Positions 32,716 to 41,940 of a stretch of DNA of 44,914 nt are shown piece after piece. The notes below the pieces were generated by a model. That model searched no databases and was not told the DNA's origin. It worked only from the letters and a program-made list of their open reading frames with translations. The DNA is taken from the NCBI GenBank assembly GCA_002937855.1, contig PTKS01000003.1, positions 1-44,914 on the forward strand, written 5' to 3'. The first letter of the stretch is position 1. The number at the start of each line of letters is the position of its first letter. A program made the translations under genes and the position numbers. The stretch comes from Alphaproteobacteria bacterium MarineAlpha5_Bin12. GTDB taxonomy: Bacteria; Pseudomonadota; Alphaproteobacteria; HIMB59; GCA-002718135.

Positions 32716-35256
32716 ATGAAATCAAAAGAAATAATAAATTTTCAAATTTCCAAAAAAGATTTAAAACTATCATCTTCAAAAAAAAGAAAAAAGAATGATT
32801 CTGATCAAAAGGATTATTCCAAGGTTGTTGTCAGAAAACCTTGGGGATATGAATATTTAACATATCAAAGCAAAGATGTTGCGGTATGGATACTTCATTT
32901 AAAAAAAGGTCATCAAACTTCTATGCACTGCCATCCACGAAAAAAGACGTCACTTATTGTCCTTGATGGTTCAGTAAATTGTAAATCTATCGATGAAATT
33001 CATAAACGATATTCAGGACAAGGAATTATGATAGAAAAAAATGTTTTTCATCAAACTTTTAATAATTCAAAAAAAGATTCAATTCTAATGGAGGTTGAAA
33101 CTCCTAATGATAAAAATGATTTACTTAGATTAAAAGATAAATATGGCAGAGAAAAATTAGGATATGAAAAAATAGATAAACATAGTGTTAATGTTAATAA
33201 TTATAATTATATTACTTTAGAATCACAAAATGTTTATTTTAATAAAACAAAAAAATATGGAAAGTCTTCAATAAGTTTTATCGAAATTAAAAAATTAAAC
33301 AAATTAGTTAAAATTCTAAAGGAAAATAGCTCATCTTTATTTACTATACTTCAGGGGGAAATAAGAACAAATAATACTAAGTATGAGATTGGCGATACCT
33401 TTGGAGGTATAGATTTAATAAATATAAAAGTAATTAAATTTAAATATTGTTTAATATTGTTAACTAAGAAAATTGATCAAAAAATAAGAGGTTCTGATTT
33501 AGTACTAAATATATTAGATAATAAAAACATAAATTCACTATATTGTGTCCCTGGAGATGCAAATCTCCATTTAATGGACTCTATGGGAAGAAAAGAGAAT
33601 TTTAATTATTACGTTTTTAATGATGAAAACTCTGCTTCAATAGCAGCAAGTGGAGCAACAAAACTAACCAATCAAAATTCTGTTTTAATAATTTCTTCAG
33701 GTTATTCTAGTTCACGAGTAATTGAAGCAGTAGCTTCAGCATATATTGATTCTGAACCTTTGGTAATTATTTCTGGACAAGCAAGATCTGATAAAAAAAA
33801 TAAAAAAAATTTAAGACAATTTGGCAATAAATCTCTTAATACAATTGATATAGTAAAAAATATAACAAAATATGCTTTTAAAATAGAAAAAGAAAATGAG
33901 ATAGCATATCATTTAGAAAAAGCTCTTTTTTTGTCTAAAAATGGAAGACCTGGACCTGTTTGGATTGATATACCAATAAATTTATTAGGAAAAATTATTA
34001 ATGAAAATCGTCTAAGACATTTTTCCCCACCTGACTATAATCCAGAGAAAAAATTTAAAAAATTAAGTAATAAAATTTCACTAATTTATAATCTATTAAA
34101 TAAATCCCAAAGACCAGTTCTTTTAGTTGGTTATGGAATAAAATTAAGTAATTCTCAAAAAAACTTATTAAAATTAATTTCTATATTTAATGTTCCGGTG
34201 TTAACTAGTAGAAGAGGAGGGGATTTAATACATTATAATCACCCTTTGTTCTTTGGTAGACCAGGAGTTTATGGGAATAGATATTCGAATTTTATAATTC
34301 AGAAGAGTGATTTATTAATTTCAATTGGATCTAGATTATCCATTCCTCTTACCGGCAGGGATACTAAATCATTCTGTTACAATGCAAAAAAAATTATAGT
34401 TGATATAGATAATAATGAAATAAATAAAAATAATTTTAAGACTGATTTAGTAATTAATGAGTCAGCCGATGATGTTATAAATTATTTGATTATTAATAAG
34501 AAGAAGGTAAAAAAATTTAAAAATTGGATTAATAAATGTAAAATTCTTAAAAAAGAATATTCTTTTTATAAGGAGGGTTATCAAAACACCAATTATATTA
34601 ATCAATATTTATTTGTTAAAGAATTATCAAAATTACTTCCAGATAAAAACATTATAGTTATGGATGGTGGTGTGGTAATGAATTATGTTATGCAATCATT
34701 CAATATAAAAAAATATCAAAGATTAATCAGTGCTTCAGGATTAGATAATGAAGGCTTTTCATTTCCTGCTTCTATTGGTATTGCTCTTTCTTCTCCTAAA
34801 TCTCAAATCATTTGTTTATGTGAAGAGAGAACATTTATGAATTCAGTATATGATTTACACTTAATAGAAAAGTATCATTTAAATATAAAAATCTTTTGTT
34901 TTTCAGGAATTTCATATTCTGCTTTAATAGGTACACAAAAAGATTATTTTGGAGGGAGGTTGGTTGGAACTGAAAATACTTCAAAAAATATTAATTATAG
35001 CATTAAGAACATTATTCATTCATTCAATATAAAATATAAAGAATTTAAAAAAATTGATAGTGTTAAAAAAACTTTAAAAAATGTAATTAAGTCAAAAGAC
35101 TCAATGTTTTGTAAGATATATGTTGACCCTGATCAAAAAATCATTCCAAAAATGGGATTCTCATTAAGTGACAATGGTAAGTGGGTTCCAAAACCTCTTG
35201 AAGATATGTACCCATTTTTACCAAGAGCTGTTATAAGTAAAGTTATGAAAAATTAG
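32716..35256 (+). CDS. Cupin domain(s) fused to an acetolactate-synthase-like TPP enzyme
   Basis: An 846-residue fusion. Residues about 37-150 form a phosphomannose-isomerase-type cupin: VVRKPWGYEYL, H71-x-H73 (MHCHPRKKTS) and H112. A second, degenerate cupin-like stretch follows (about 165-255). Residues about 257-846 form a three-domain TPP-dependent enzyme with the catalytic Glu304 (FNDENSASIAA) and GRPGPVWIDIP. The TPP/Mg motif GDG...N is not intact: the corresponding site reads CEERTFMNS (702-710), and the later Asn region reads FSGISYSAL. The next gene encodes a paralogue with a better motif. Possible roles are a regulatory or partner subunit, or an unusual TPP site. Sugar-linked two-carbon transfer (as in yersiniose synthesis by YerE) is the analogy. 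Confidence 0.82.
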   Translation: MKSKEIINFQISKKDLKLSSSKKRKKNDSDQKDYSKVVVRKPWGYEYLTYQSKDVAVWILHLKKGHQTSMHCHPRKKTSLIVLDGSVNCKSIDEIHKRYSGQGIMIEKNVFHQTFNNSKKDSILMEVETPNDKNDLLRLKDKYGREKLGYEKIDKHSVNVNNYNYITLESQNVYFNKTKKYGKSSISFIEIKKLNKLVKILKENSSSLFTILQGEIRTNNTKYEIGDTFGGIDLINIKVIKFKYCLILLTKKIDQKIRGSDLVLNILDNKNINSLYCVPGDANLHLMDSMGRKENFNYYVFNDENSASIAASGATKLTNQNSVLIISSGYSSSRVIEAVASAYIDSEPLVIISGQARSDKKNKKNLRQFGNKSLNTIDIVKNITKYAFKIEKENEIAYHLEKALFLSKNGRPGPVWIDIPINLLGKIINENRLRHFSPPDYNPEKKFKKLSNKISLIYNLLNKSQRPVLLVGYGIKLSNSQKNLLKLISIFNVPVLTSRRGGDLIHYNHPLFFGRPGVYGNRYSNFIIQKSDLLISIGSRLSIPLTGRDTKSFCYNAKKIIVDIDNNEINKNNFKTDLVINESADDVINYLIINKKKVKKFKNWINKCKILKKEYSFYKEGYQNTNYINQYLFVKELSKLLPDKNIIVMDGGVVMNYVMQSFNIKKYQRLISASGLDNEGFSFPASIGIALSSPKSQIICLCEERTFMNSVYDLHLIEKYHLNIKIFCFSGISYSALIGTQKDYFGGRLVGTENTSKNINYSIKNIIHSFNIKYKEFKKIDSVKKTLKNVIKSKDSMFCKIYVDPDQKIIPKMGFSLSDNGKWVPKPLEDMYPFLPRAVISKVMKN

Positions 35257-35265
35257 GGATTTAAA

Positions 35266-37047
35266 ATGAATTTATCAGATTATGTAGTTAGTTTTTTAGA
35301 GAACAAAGGTATTAAAAATGTTTTTACAGTTTCTGGGGGAGGTTCAATATTTTTATGCGATGCTCTTTATAGAGCAAAAAAATTAAGATATGTGTGTAAT
35401 CACCATGAACAAGCTGTTGCAATGTCTGCAGAGGCATATTCCAGATGCTCAAATAAAATAGGAGCAAGTATTGTAACTACTGGTCCTGGAGGAACTAATT
35501 CAATTACTGGGACTGCTTGTTGTTGGATAGACTCTATTCCTACAATTACTATCTCAGGACAAGTATTTCTTAATCAAACTATTGGAAACTCTGGTTTAAG
35601 ACAACTTGGAGTTCAAGAGATCAATATAATAGATATAGTAAAACCAATTACAAAATATGCAGTAATGGTTACCGATCCTTTAACAATAGGCTTTCATTTA
35701 GAAAAAGCTTTTTATATCGCTACAAGCGGTAGACCCGGTCCGGTATGGATAGATATACCTGCAAACATTCAAAACTCACAAATTAATATTAGAAAATTAA
35801 AAATATTCACTGAAAATAAAAGTAAGAAAAAAACAAATAAAAGTTTGACTGAAAGAAAAATCTCTAAAATAATAAAATTATTAAATAAAAGTAAAAGGCC
35901 AATTATCCATGCGGGACATGGTGTCAGATTATCTAAATCTAAAGATTTATTATTAAAGTTTATAGAAAAAAATAACTTACCTTTGTTGACTTCTTGGAAC
36001 GGAGCTGATTTGATTGAAGATAGTCATAAATTATTTATAGGAAGACCAGGAACATTTTCTTCTAGAGCCCCAAATTTTGCTTTGCAGAAATGTGACTTAT
36101 ACATTTCTATTGGGACAAGATTACCATATGCGATCACAGGATATGATTCACAAGATTACGCAAGAGAAGCTGTAAAAATTATGGTAGATATTGATAAAAA
36201 TGAATTAAATAAAAAATCTTTAAAAATAAATTTGAAGGTTAACTCAGATGCAAAAGATTTTTTACAAAAAATATGTCAAAAGAGACTCAAAAATACTAAA
36301 AGATTTGATAAATGGATTTTAAATTGTAAAAAATGGGTTAAAAGATATCCAATCATAGATCCAAAATATAAATTTCAAAGAAATTCTGTTAATTCTTATT
36401 ATTTTATTGATCAGTTATCAAAAAATTTAAAAGGAAATGATATAATTGTTACTGATATGGGCTTATCATTTGTTGGAACATATCAAGCTATTAGAGTAAA
36501 AAAAAATCAAAAAATATTTACAAATTCTGGCCATGCCCCAATGGGCTGGGGACTACCAGCAGCAATAGGAGCATGTATTGCTGCTAATAGAAAAAAAATA
36601 ATTTTACTTAGTGGTGAAGGTGGGTTGCAAATGAATATTCAAGAATTAGCAACTATTATGCATGAAAAATTACCTATTAAAATTTTTATTTATAATAATG
36701 GGGGATACTTAACAATAAAACAAACACAACAATTAGGTTTTAAAAGCCGAATTATGGGATCAGATAAAAAAAGTGGTATCTCATTTCCTGATTATAAAAA
36801 AATTTCTCAATCACATAAAATCAGCTACATAAAAATAAATAATCATAAATATATGTATAAGAAAATTTCTAAATTTTTGATTAGTAACAAACCTGGAATT
36901 TGCGAACTGATTTTAGACAATGAACAGCCACAAATACCAAAAGCAATAAATAAAAGGTTGGAAGATGGCACAATACAACCTTCAAAATTAGACGATTTAT
37001 ATCCTTTTTTAGATCCTCAGGAGTTAAAAGAAGTTTTAGATGTCTAA
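35266..37047 (+). CDS. TPP-dependent acetolactate-synthase-like enzyme
   Basis: A 593-residue protein with the full three-domain layout of the acetohydroxyacid-synthase family. The catalytic Glu is E48 (NHHEQAVAMSAEAY), GRPGPVWIDIP lies near 160-175, and the TPP/Mg site reads GEGGLQMNIQEL (450-461) with N477-N478 (YNNGGYLTIKQTQ). Asp of GDG is replaced by Glu, a conservative change. It would decarboxylate pyruvate or another 2-oxo acid and add the fragment to an acceptor. Given the sugar context, a keto-sugar acceptor giving a branched sugar is possible. It lies 9 bp after its fused paralogue, and the two could form heteromers. Housekeeping valine biosynthesis is less likely because no ilvN-type gene is nearby. 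Confidence 0.85.
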   Translation: MNLSDYVVSFLENKGIKNVFTVSGGGSIFLCDALYRAKKLRYVCNHHEQAVAMSAEAYSRCSNKIGASIVTTGPGGTNSITGTACCWIDSIPTITISGQVFLNQTIGNSGLRQLGVQEINIIDIVKPITKYAVMVTDPLTIGFHLEKAFYIATSGRPGPVWIDIPANIQNSQINIRKLKIFTENKSKKKTNKSLTERKISKIIKLLNKSKRPIIHAGHGVRLSKSKDLLLKFIEKNNLPLLTSWNGADLIEDSHKLFIGRPGTFSSRAPNFALQKCDLYISIGTRLPYAITGYDSQDYAREAVKIMVDIDKNELNKKSLKINLKVNSDAKDFLQKICQKRLKNTKRFDKWILNCKKWVKRYPIIDPKYKFQRNSVNSYYFIDQLSKNLKGNDIIVTDMGLSFVGTYQAIRVKKNQKIFTNSGHAPMGWGLPAAIGACIAANRKKIILLSGEGGLQMNIQELATIMHEKLPIKIFIYNNGGYLTIKQTQQLGFKSRIMGSDKKSGISFPDYKKISQSHKISYIKINNHKYMYKKISKFLISNKPGICELILDNEQPQIPKAINKRLEDGTIQPSKLDDLYPFLDPQELKEVLDV

Positions 37048-37089
37048 ATTTTACATTAGACAAAATTTCTTTTATAAGTTGACTTGATT

Positions 37090-37626
37090 ATGTCTAAAAA
37101 AGCTTTCATTATAACCGGTAAACTTGTTCAAGATCACGAGTTCATTTACCCTTTTTATAGATTAAAGGAAGAAGGTTTTGAAGTGGACACATTTGTTGAA
37201 GAAAAAAGTATTGTCTTGGGATATTTCGGAACAAAAATACCCCCTAATAAAAATGATAAAATTTTAGGCATAGGAGAATATAAAATTGATGATTATTCTT
37301 TAATAATTATTCCAGGAGGAGTAAAGTGTATGGAACACTTAAGACTTCAAACTTCTTTAATTAAAGATATTGAAAAATTCAATTCAAAAGGTAAGTTAAT
37401 TGCCGCTATTTGTAGTGGCACAATGATGCTAATTTCAGCAAATATAATAAATAACAAAAAAGTCACAGGCTATTATGCTTGGAAAAAAGATATAGAAAAC
37501 GCAGGAGGTATTTTTGTTGACGAACCCTGTGTTATTGATAGTAATATAGTGACTTCACCACATTATAAATTTAATGGAGAGTGGATGAAAGGTGTAATTC
37601 AAACTTACAATGAAATGTATAAATAA
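37090..37626 (+). CDS. DJ-1/PfpI-family protein
   Basis: A 178-residue class I glutamine-amidotransferase-like protein. The nucleophile is Cys108 in the elbow AAICSGTMML, preceded by LIIIPGG (71-77). The N-terminal SKKAFIITGKLVQDHEFIYP resembles PfpI-type proteins. Members act as glyoxalases/deglycases, peptidases, hydratases or oxidative-stress proteins. In a carbohydrate cluster it may act on a reactive keto-aldehyde or sugar intermediate. ATG 37090 is preferred; an upstream TTG at 37084 would add two residues. It directly precedes a radical SAM gene whose ATG follows its stop without a gap. Function is open. Confidence 0.83.
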   Translation: MSKKAFIITGKLVQDHEFIYPFYRLKEEGFEVDTFVEEKSIVLGYFGTKIPPNKNDKILGIGEYKIDDYSLIIIPGGVKCMEHLRLQTSLIKDIEKFNSKGKLIAAICSGTMMLISANIINNKKVTGYYAWKKDIENAGGIFVDEPCVIDSNIVTSPHYKFNGEWMKGVIQTYNEMYK

Positions 37627-38745
37627 ATGCTTGATGAAAAATATAAAAAAGAATTAGAAATAAAGCAAAAATTTAATAGCGACTTAGCAAGTTTTAGGAA
37701 AGTTGCATATGAAGAAAATAATTTGATGCCAAAAAGATATTGTCTAGTTCTTACAAATTTATGTAATCTTGCTTGTGATTTTTGTTATCAGATAAGAACT
37801 AAACAAAAAAATGCGTTAAATTCAGAAGATTGGATTAATTTAATAAAACAACTTCCAGATAATTCAAGAGTTACTTTAACAGGTGGCGAGCCATTGGTAT
37901 TCAAAAATTTCAGAGATGTTTTTACAGAAGCAACAAAAAGACATGAATGTAACCTAATATGTAATGGACTATTATTAACTGAAGAACTAATTGATTTTTT
38001 ATTATCTTCAAAAAATTTTAAAGTACTGTCTATATCAATTGATAATAGGAACAATACTATTAGAAAATTGGCAAATGTAAAAGAAACAAAATGGGACGAA
38101 AAATGGTCTCATGCAGAAAAGATGATGTTATATTTCCAAAAAAGAAAAGTTGAGCTTGGTCATCCAAATTGTATGCTTGATTCTAAAACAGTTGTTTTAG
38201 ATGAAAATGCTGAGGATTTATTTGATATACATAAATATTGTGTTGAAGATCTTCAGTGTGATACTCACAGCTTTCAATTTCTTAAAGGATCTCCTATTTT
38301 AGGTTGTGATTATATGTATAAATTTGATGATATTTTTACTAAAAGTAGTGCATATAAATATCAAAAATGGGATGAGATAAAGGAACAACTGTATTTGGTA
38401 AAAAAATATAATTATGAAAAAAAGAAAGTAGGATTTTTGCACCCTAAGGTAGATGATTTAGTTGGAAACCAAGATCCTATTGATCAAAAAAAATTAGATT
38501 TATTGAATGAGATAGAGCATAAAAAAGAAAATTTCCATCCGTGTGCACAACCTTGGTCAAGTGTTCATATAAACGTTGACGGAACAGTCTTTCCTTGTTT
38601 AGCAGTTTCCATGGGTAATATTCAAGACAATTCAATTAAAGAAATAGTTTATGGAGAAGAATTTAATAAATTCAGAAAAACCATGAGAGATGAAGGAACT
38701 GTTGAAGCTTGTAATAGATGTGGATGGCTACAACCTAATATTTAA
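37627..38745 (+). CDS. Radical SAM enzyme with a C-terminal auxiliary Fe-S (SPASM/twitch-like) domain
   Basis: A 372-residue radical SAM protein. The cluster motif is C46-x3-C50-x2-C53 (CNLACDFCYQ), and GGEP (86-89) binds the SAM amino group. A C-terminal region holds C306, C324, C362 and C365 (VFPCLAVSMGN; EACNRCGW), enough for one extra [4Fe-4S] cluster, closer to a twitch than a full SPASM domain. Known relatives perform dehydrogenations, epimerisations or thioether formation on peptides and sugars/aminoglycosides. Here oxidation, epimerisation or dehydration of a sugar is the contextual guess. No small precursor-peptide gene was seen beside it, so a peptide substrate is less likely. Confidence 0.87.
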   Translation: MLDEKYKKELEIKQKFNSDLASFRKVAYEENNLMPKRYCLVLTNLCNLACDFCYQIRTKQKNALNSEDWINLIKQLPDNSRVTLTGGEPLVFKNFRDVFTEATKRHECNLICNGLLLTEELIDFLLSSKNFKVLSISIDNRNNTIRKLANVKETKWDEKWSHAEKMMLYFQKRKVELGHPNCMLDSKTVVLDENAEDLFDIHKYCVEDLQCDTHSFQFLKGSPILGCDYMYKFDDIFTKSSAYKYQKWDEIKEQLYLVKKYNYEKKKVGFLHPKVDDLVGNQDPIDQKKLDLLNEIEHKKENFHPCAQPWSSVHINVDGTVFPCLAVSMGNIQDNSIKEIVYGEEFNKFRKTMRDEGTVEACNRCGWLQPNI

Positions 38746-38763
38746 ATTTATTAAATTAATATA

Positions 38764-39642
38764 GTGAAAATCTTAATAACTGGGGCTAATGGAACAATTG
38801 GAAGTGATTTAGTTGAATTTTTTTCAAAAAATCATAAAATTTTTGCATTTTATCGAACACCAAATCAATTTTCAAAAAAATTTAGAAATAAAAATACAAG
38901 CTGGTTCAAAAACGATCTTAAAAATTCAATAAAAAATAAAATTAAACCTGATATAATAATTCATTGCGCAGTAACCCATCCGTTTTCAAAAAAAAATAAA
39001 TCATATTTAGATTATATAAATTCAAATATTATTTCATTGAAAAATATACTAGAATTCAGCTCAAAAAATAAAATTAAAATTTTTTTTTATTTATCTTCTG
39101 TAAAGATATATGGAAATATAACTGCAAAAATTTTAAATGATAAAAATTTATTCATAAGTCCAGATATTCTTGGAGCAACAAAAATTTTATCAGAAAATAT
39201 CGTATCACTTCAAAAATTTAAATATTATAATATTCGTTTACCCGGTGTGCTATGTTATAATATATCAGATAATAGAAGACCGTGGTTAAATCAGATAATT
39301 TATAAACTAATGAACAATCAGGATATTAATATATTTAATTCTCAATCTAAATTTAATAATATTATTGACACTAAAGAAATTTATAAGCTGATAAATAAAA
39401 TTATTTCTAAAAAAAGCTATAAAAGTGAATCTTTTAATTTTTCAGCTTCTAAACCTATAAAAATCAAACTTATAATAAATCATATAAAAGAAAGATTATC
39501 ATCTAAATCAAAGATTTATTTTAAAATGAAAAAAACTAGAAATTTTATTATTTCTTCAAATAAAGTTTCTCAAAACTTTAAATTTAATATAGAAAATACA
39601 ATGAATATAATTGATAGATATATAAATTATAAATTGAAGTAA
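38764..39642 (+). CDS. NAD-dependent epimerase-like SDR lacking the catalytic Tyr
   Basis: A 292-residue SDR beginning at GTG 38764, placed right before VKILITGANGTIGSDL (Rossmann GANGTIG at 7-13). FYLSSVKIYGN (108-118) retains the Ser region, but the YGxxK segment reads DILGATKILSE (134-144), so Leu136 stands at the Tyr position while Lys140 remains. Normal SDR chemistry would need the Tyr, so the enzyme may be altered or act as a binding subunit. It follows the radical SAM gene by 18 bp. It is one of two SDRs in the island with a changed active site. Substrate unknown. Confidence 0.8.
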   Translation: MKILITGANGTIGSDLVEFFSKNHKIFAFYRTPNQFSKKFRNKNTSWFKNDLKNSIKNKIKPDIIIHCAVTHPFSKKNKSYLDYINSNIISLKNILEFSSKNKIKIFFYLSSVKIYGNITAKILNDKNLFISPDILGATKILSENIVSLQKFKYYNIRLPGVLCYNISDNRRPWLNQIIYKLMNNQDINIFNSQSKFNNIIDTKEIYKLINKIISKKSYKSESFNFSASKPIKIKLIINHIKERLSSKSKIYFKMKKTRNFIISSNKVSQNFKFNIENTMNIIDRYINYKLK

Positions 39643-39643
39643 A

Positions 39644-40537
39644 ATGAGTATTAAAACAGAAATAAATAGAGATGATTATTTAGATAATAATAATATTTTT
39701 TCAAAAGTATGGAAGAATCTAGAAGATGTTAATAATTATCCAAAAAGATTAAATAAAATCGTTATAAAAGACTTTGATGAATTTGATTCAAAAGCTAGAT
39801 CTCAAGATTCAAAATTTGCCGAAGAAACAGTTTCTTCATTGTTAAATGGGGATTGTTATATATTGAAAAATGCACTGAAAAAAGATTATTTAAATTTCAT
39901 TAAAGAAAAAACTTATCAATACTTTCAAAATTCAGAATCAACTTTTCATAAAATGTATGAGGGTGTTCCAAATTATTATAGATTTATAGATGCTTCAATT
40001 GCCGATAATTATGCTTTTCATCAAGTTAAACAAGTATATTATTTTTTTCCTTTTAATACTAATGAATTAAACTTATTTGAAAATGCAAATAAAGTATGGA
40101 GAGTTACTAAAATAATTAGCGGATATAATGAAAAAATTTGGGAAAATAATACGCCTAAGGATGGCATAATTGATAGAATACAAATAGTAAGATATTTTCC
40201 TAGAGATGCGAAACTAAAGTTGCATACCGACCCCTACTTATATCAAAGATTTTTTATTTCATGCATAATGTCAAAAAAAGGTGAAGATTATAATGAAGGT
40301 GGATTATATTTACTTGATGAAAATGACAACAAAATTGATGCTGAAGTTCATTCAGATGTGGGTGATGTAGTTTTTGCAGTTCCTACTATTTATCATGGTG
40401 TTGATCCTTGTGATTTAGATAAAACGCCAAGCGCTAAGGAAAAAGATGGAAGGTGGCTATTAAGTTTATATTCAATTATGTCTAATTATATTGAAGACCG
40501 CCATACTTCTAAGCCTCAAAAAATTTCTATAAAATGA
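39644..40537 (+). CDS. Fe(II)/2-oxoglutarate oxygenase-like protein
   Basis: A 297-residue protein whose second half has a jelly-roll oxygenase pattern: H194-x-D196 (LKLHTDPY), H251 (IYHGVDP) and R270 (GRWLLSLYS), matching iron and 2-oxoglutarate ligands. The segment NEGGLYLLDENDNKIDAEVHSDVGDVVFA between them is typical of the fold. The first ~100 residues (FDEFDSKARSQ, NGDCYILKNALKKDY) resemble the N-terminal region of PhyH-like proteins. Hydroxylation or another oxidative change on a sugar, lipid-linked intermediate or SAM-derived group is likely. It starts one base after the SDR stop. Substrate unknown. Confidence 0.8.
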   Translation: MSIKTEINRDDYLDNNNIFSKVWKNLEDVNNYPKRLNKIVIKDFDEFDSKARSQDSKFAEETVSSLLNGDCYILKNALKKDYLNFIKEKTYQYFQNSESTFHKMYEGVPNYYRFIDASIADNYAFHQVKQVYYFFPFNTNELNLFENANKVWRVTKIISGYNEKIWENNTPKDGIIDRIQIVRYFPRDAKLKLHTDPYLYQRFFISCIMSKKGEDYNEGGLYLLDENDNKIDAEVHSDVGDVVFAVPTIYHGVDPCDLDKTPSAKEKDGRWLLSLYSIMSNYIEDRHTSKPQKISIK

Positions 40538-40541
40538 ATAT

Positions 40542-41213
40542 ATGAGAAAATATAATCTTTTATCTAATTATACTAATAAAAAAATTAAAAGATCAGCAAA
40601 AAAGAATTATCGAACAATAGAAAATAAAATAATTGCCACATATAGAGGTAAAGATTTTTTTGATGGTGACAGAGAAAATGGCTATGGTGGCTATATATAT
40701 GATGGTAGATGGAAAAAATATGCAAAAAAAATTATTAAAGAATATAAACTTAATAATAAATCAAAAGTACTTCATATAAATTCAGAAAAAGGCTTTATAT
40801 TAAATGATATTAAAGAATATCTTCCAAAAATTGAAGTTATTGGAACAGAAACTTCAGAATACGCAATAAAAAAAACAATGAAAAATATTAAAAAAAATAT
40901 CTATCTTTCTGAACCTACAAAACTACCTTTTAAAAATAATTACTTTGATTTTGTCTTAGCAATAGGTGTGGTTTATGGATTGAGTTTAACAAATGCCATT
41001 AAATGCTTGAAAGAAATAAATAGAGTAACTAAAAATTTTTCATTTATTAATTTAGGATCATATAATGATAAAAAAGATTTGGAGTTATTTAATAAATGGT
41101 CTTTATTAGGAGTCACTCTTTTAAAAGAAAAAGAATGGGTAAAAGTCCTAAAACATGTCAACTACAAGGGTGATTATTATTTTACAAATTCTAAATCTTT
41201 GGGATTAAAATAA
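40542..41213 (+). CDS. Methyltransferase-fold protein with decayed SAM motif
   Basis: A 223-residue paralogue of the methyltransferase at 12377. The shared N-terminal motif is clear: DGDRENGYGGYIYDGRWKKY (41-60) against DGDRRYGYGGYKYIPGRWKP. Motif I (DIGCGKG in the relative) reads HINSEKG (78-84), losing the Asp and two of the glycines that cradle SAM. The following acidic strand reads GTETSEY, and the later FDFVLAIGVVYGLS is conserved. It is intact as a reading frame, with no stop or frameshift, so it is likely selected for a role other than ordinary methyl transfer, perhaps as a partner subunit. Weak SAM binding cannot be excluded. Confidence 0.78.
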   Translation: MRKYNLLSNYTNKKIKRSAKKNYRTIENKIIATYRGKDFFDGDRENGYGGYIYDGRWKKYAKKIIKEYKLNNKSKVLHINSEKGFILNDIKEYLPKIEVIGTETSEYAIKKTMKNIKKNIYLSEPTKLPFKNNYFDFVLAIGVVYGLSLTNAIKCLKEINRVTKNFSFINLGSYNDKKDLELFNKWSLLGVTLLKEKEWVKVLKHVNYKGDYYFTNSKSLGLK

Positions 41214-41226
41214 TTTATTTTAATTT

Positions 41227-41940
41227 ATGAAAAATTTAAAAAAAGATTTAATAAATAAGGGTTGGACTATAATAAAATCAGAAAAAATTAATCATATTCA
41301 AAAGATATCTTCTAACTTTATTAAAGAAATAAAAACTAATTCTAATTTAAACAAAATAATTACAAAATATGATTTAAAAAATATAGAGGATATGCGAAAA
41401 GTTGCAAATTATTTAAATGATGACACACTTAATTTAATTAGAAAACTTTATATTAAGGATTGTTCTTTTAATATACTAAAATCTTTTTCTTCAAATATAA
41501 AAAAAATTTTTGGAAAAAAAATTTTGGTACAAAAATACCCTCAAATTCAGGTTCATATTGGTTATACTAATTCTACAAGAACATTTCCTCATTCTGAAAT
41601 TATGGCAGGACATTCTCCATATACATATAATATATGGCTCCCTTTTCATAATGTTGACAATGAATCAGGTATATTTTTAATAGATGATTTTACATCAGTA
41701 AAGTTGTGTGACTATGAAATTGATAAAAAAATAAAATCCCGAGAAGAATTATTAAAAAAATACCAAATTTTTCCTAAATTAAAATTAGGTGAAGCATTAT
41801 TATTCAATCCTTTTGTTTATCATGGTTCAAATTATTTTAAAAATAAATTAGCTAGAATTTCAGTTGATGTACGTTTTCAAAAATTTTCAAATCCATTGTT
41901 TCAAAAATATAATGACTTTTTTACTAGCTATAATATCTAA
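41227..41940 (+). CDS. Sporadic-carbohydrate-cluster 2OG-Fe(II) oxygenase-like protein
   Basis: A 237-residue protein resembling the oxygenase-like family (TIGR04324-type) that accompanies the next gene in scattered carbohydrate clusters. Probable metal ligands are H122-x-E124 (FPHSEIMAGHSPY) and H199 (VYHGSN), with R210 (ARISVDVR). The pattern H-S-E...G-H-S-P-Y...W-L-P-F is characteristic. It uses HxE rather than the more common HxD. It sits 13 bp after the degenerate methyltransferase and its stop abuts the next ATG. A tailoring oxidation is likely; the substrate is unknown. The family name is from memory and needs a profile search. Confidence 0.72.
   Translation: MKNLKKDLINKGWTIIKSEKINHIQKISSNFIKEIKTNSNLNKIITKYDLKNIEDMRKVANYLNDDTLNLIRKLYIKDCSFNILKSFSSNIKKIFGKKILVQKYPQIQVHIGYTNSTRTFPHSEIMAGHSPYTYNIWLPFHNVDNESGIFLIDDFTSVKLCDYEIDKKIKSREELLKKYQIFPKLKLGEALLFNPFVYHGSNYFKNKLARISVDVRFQKFSNPLFQKYNDFFTSYNI

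Noticed and set aside
37627..38745. RiPP-type peptide maturation role for the radical SAM enzyme
   Set aside because: No small precursor-like gene is next to it; all neighbours are sugar-type enzymes.
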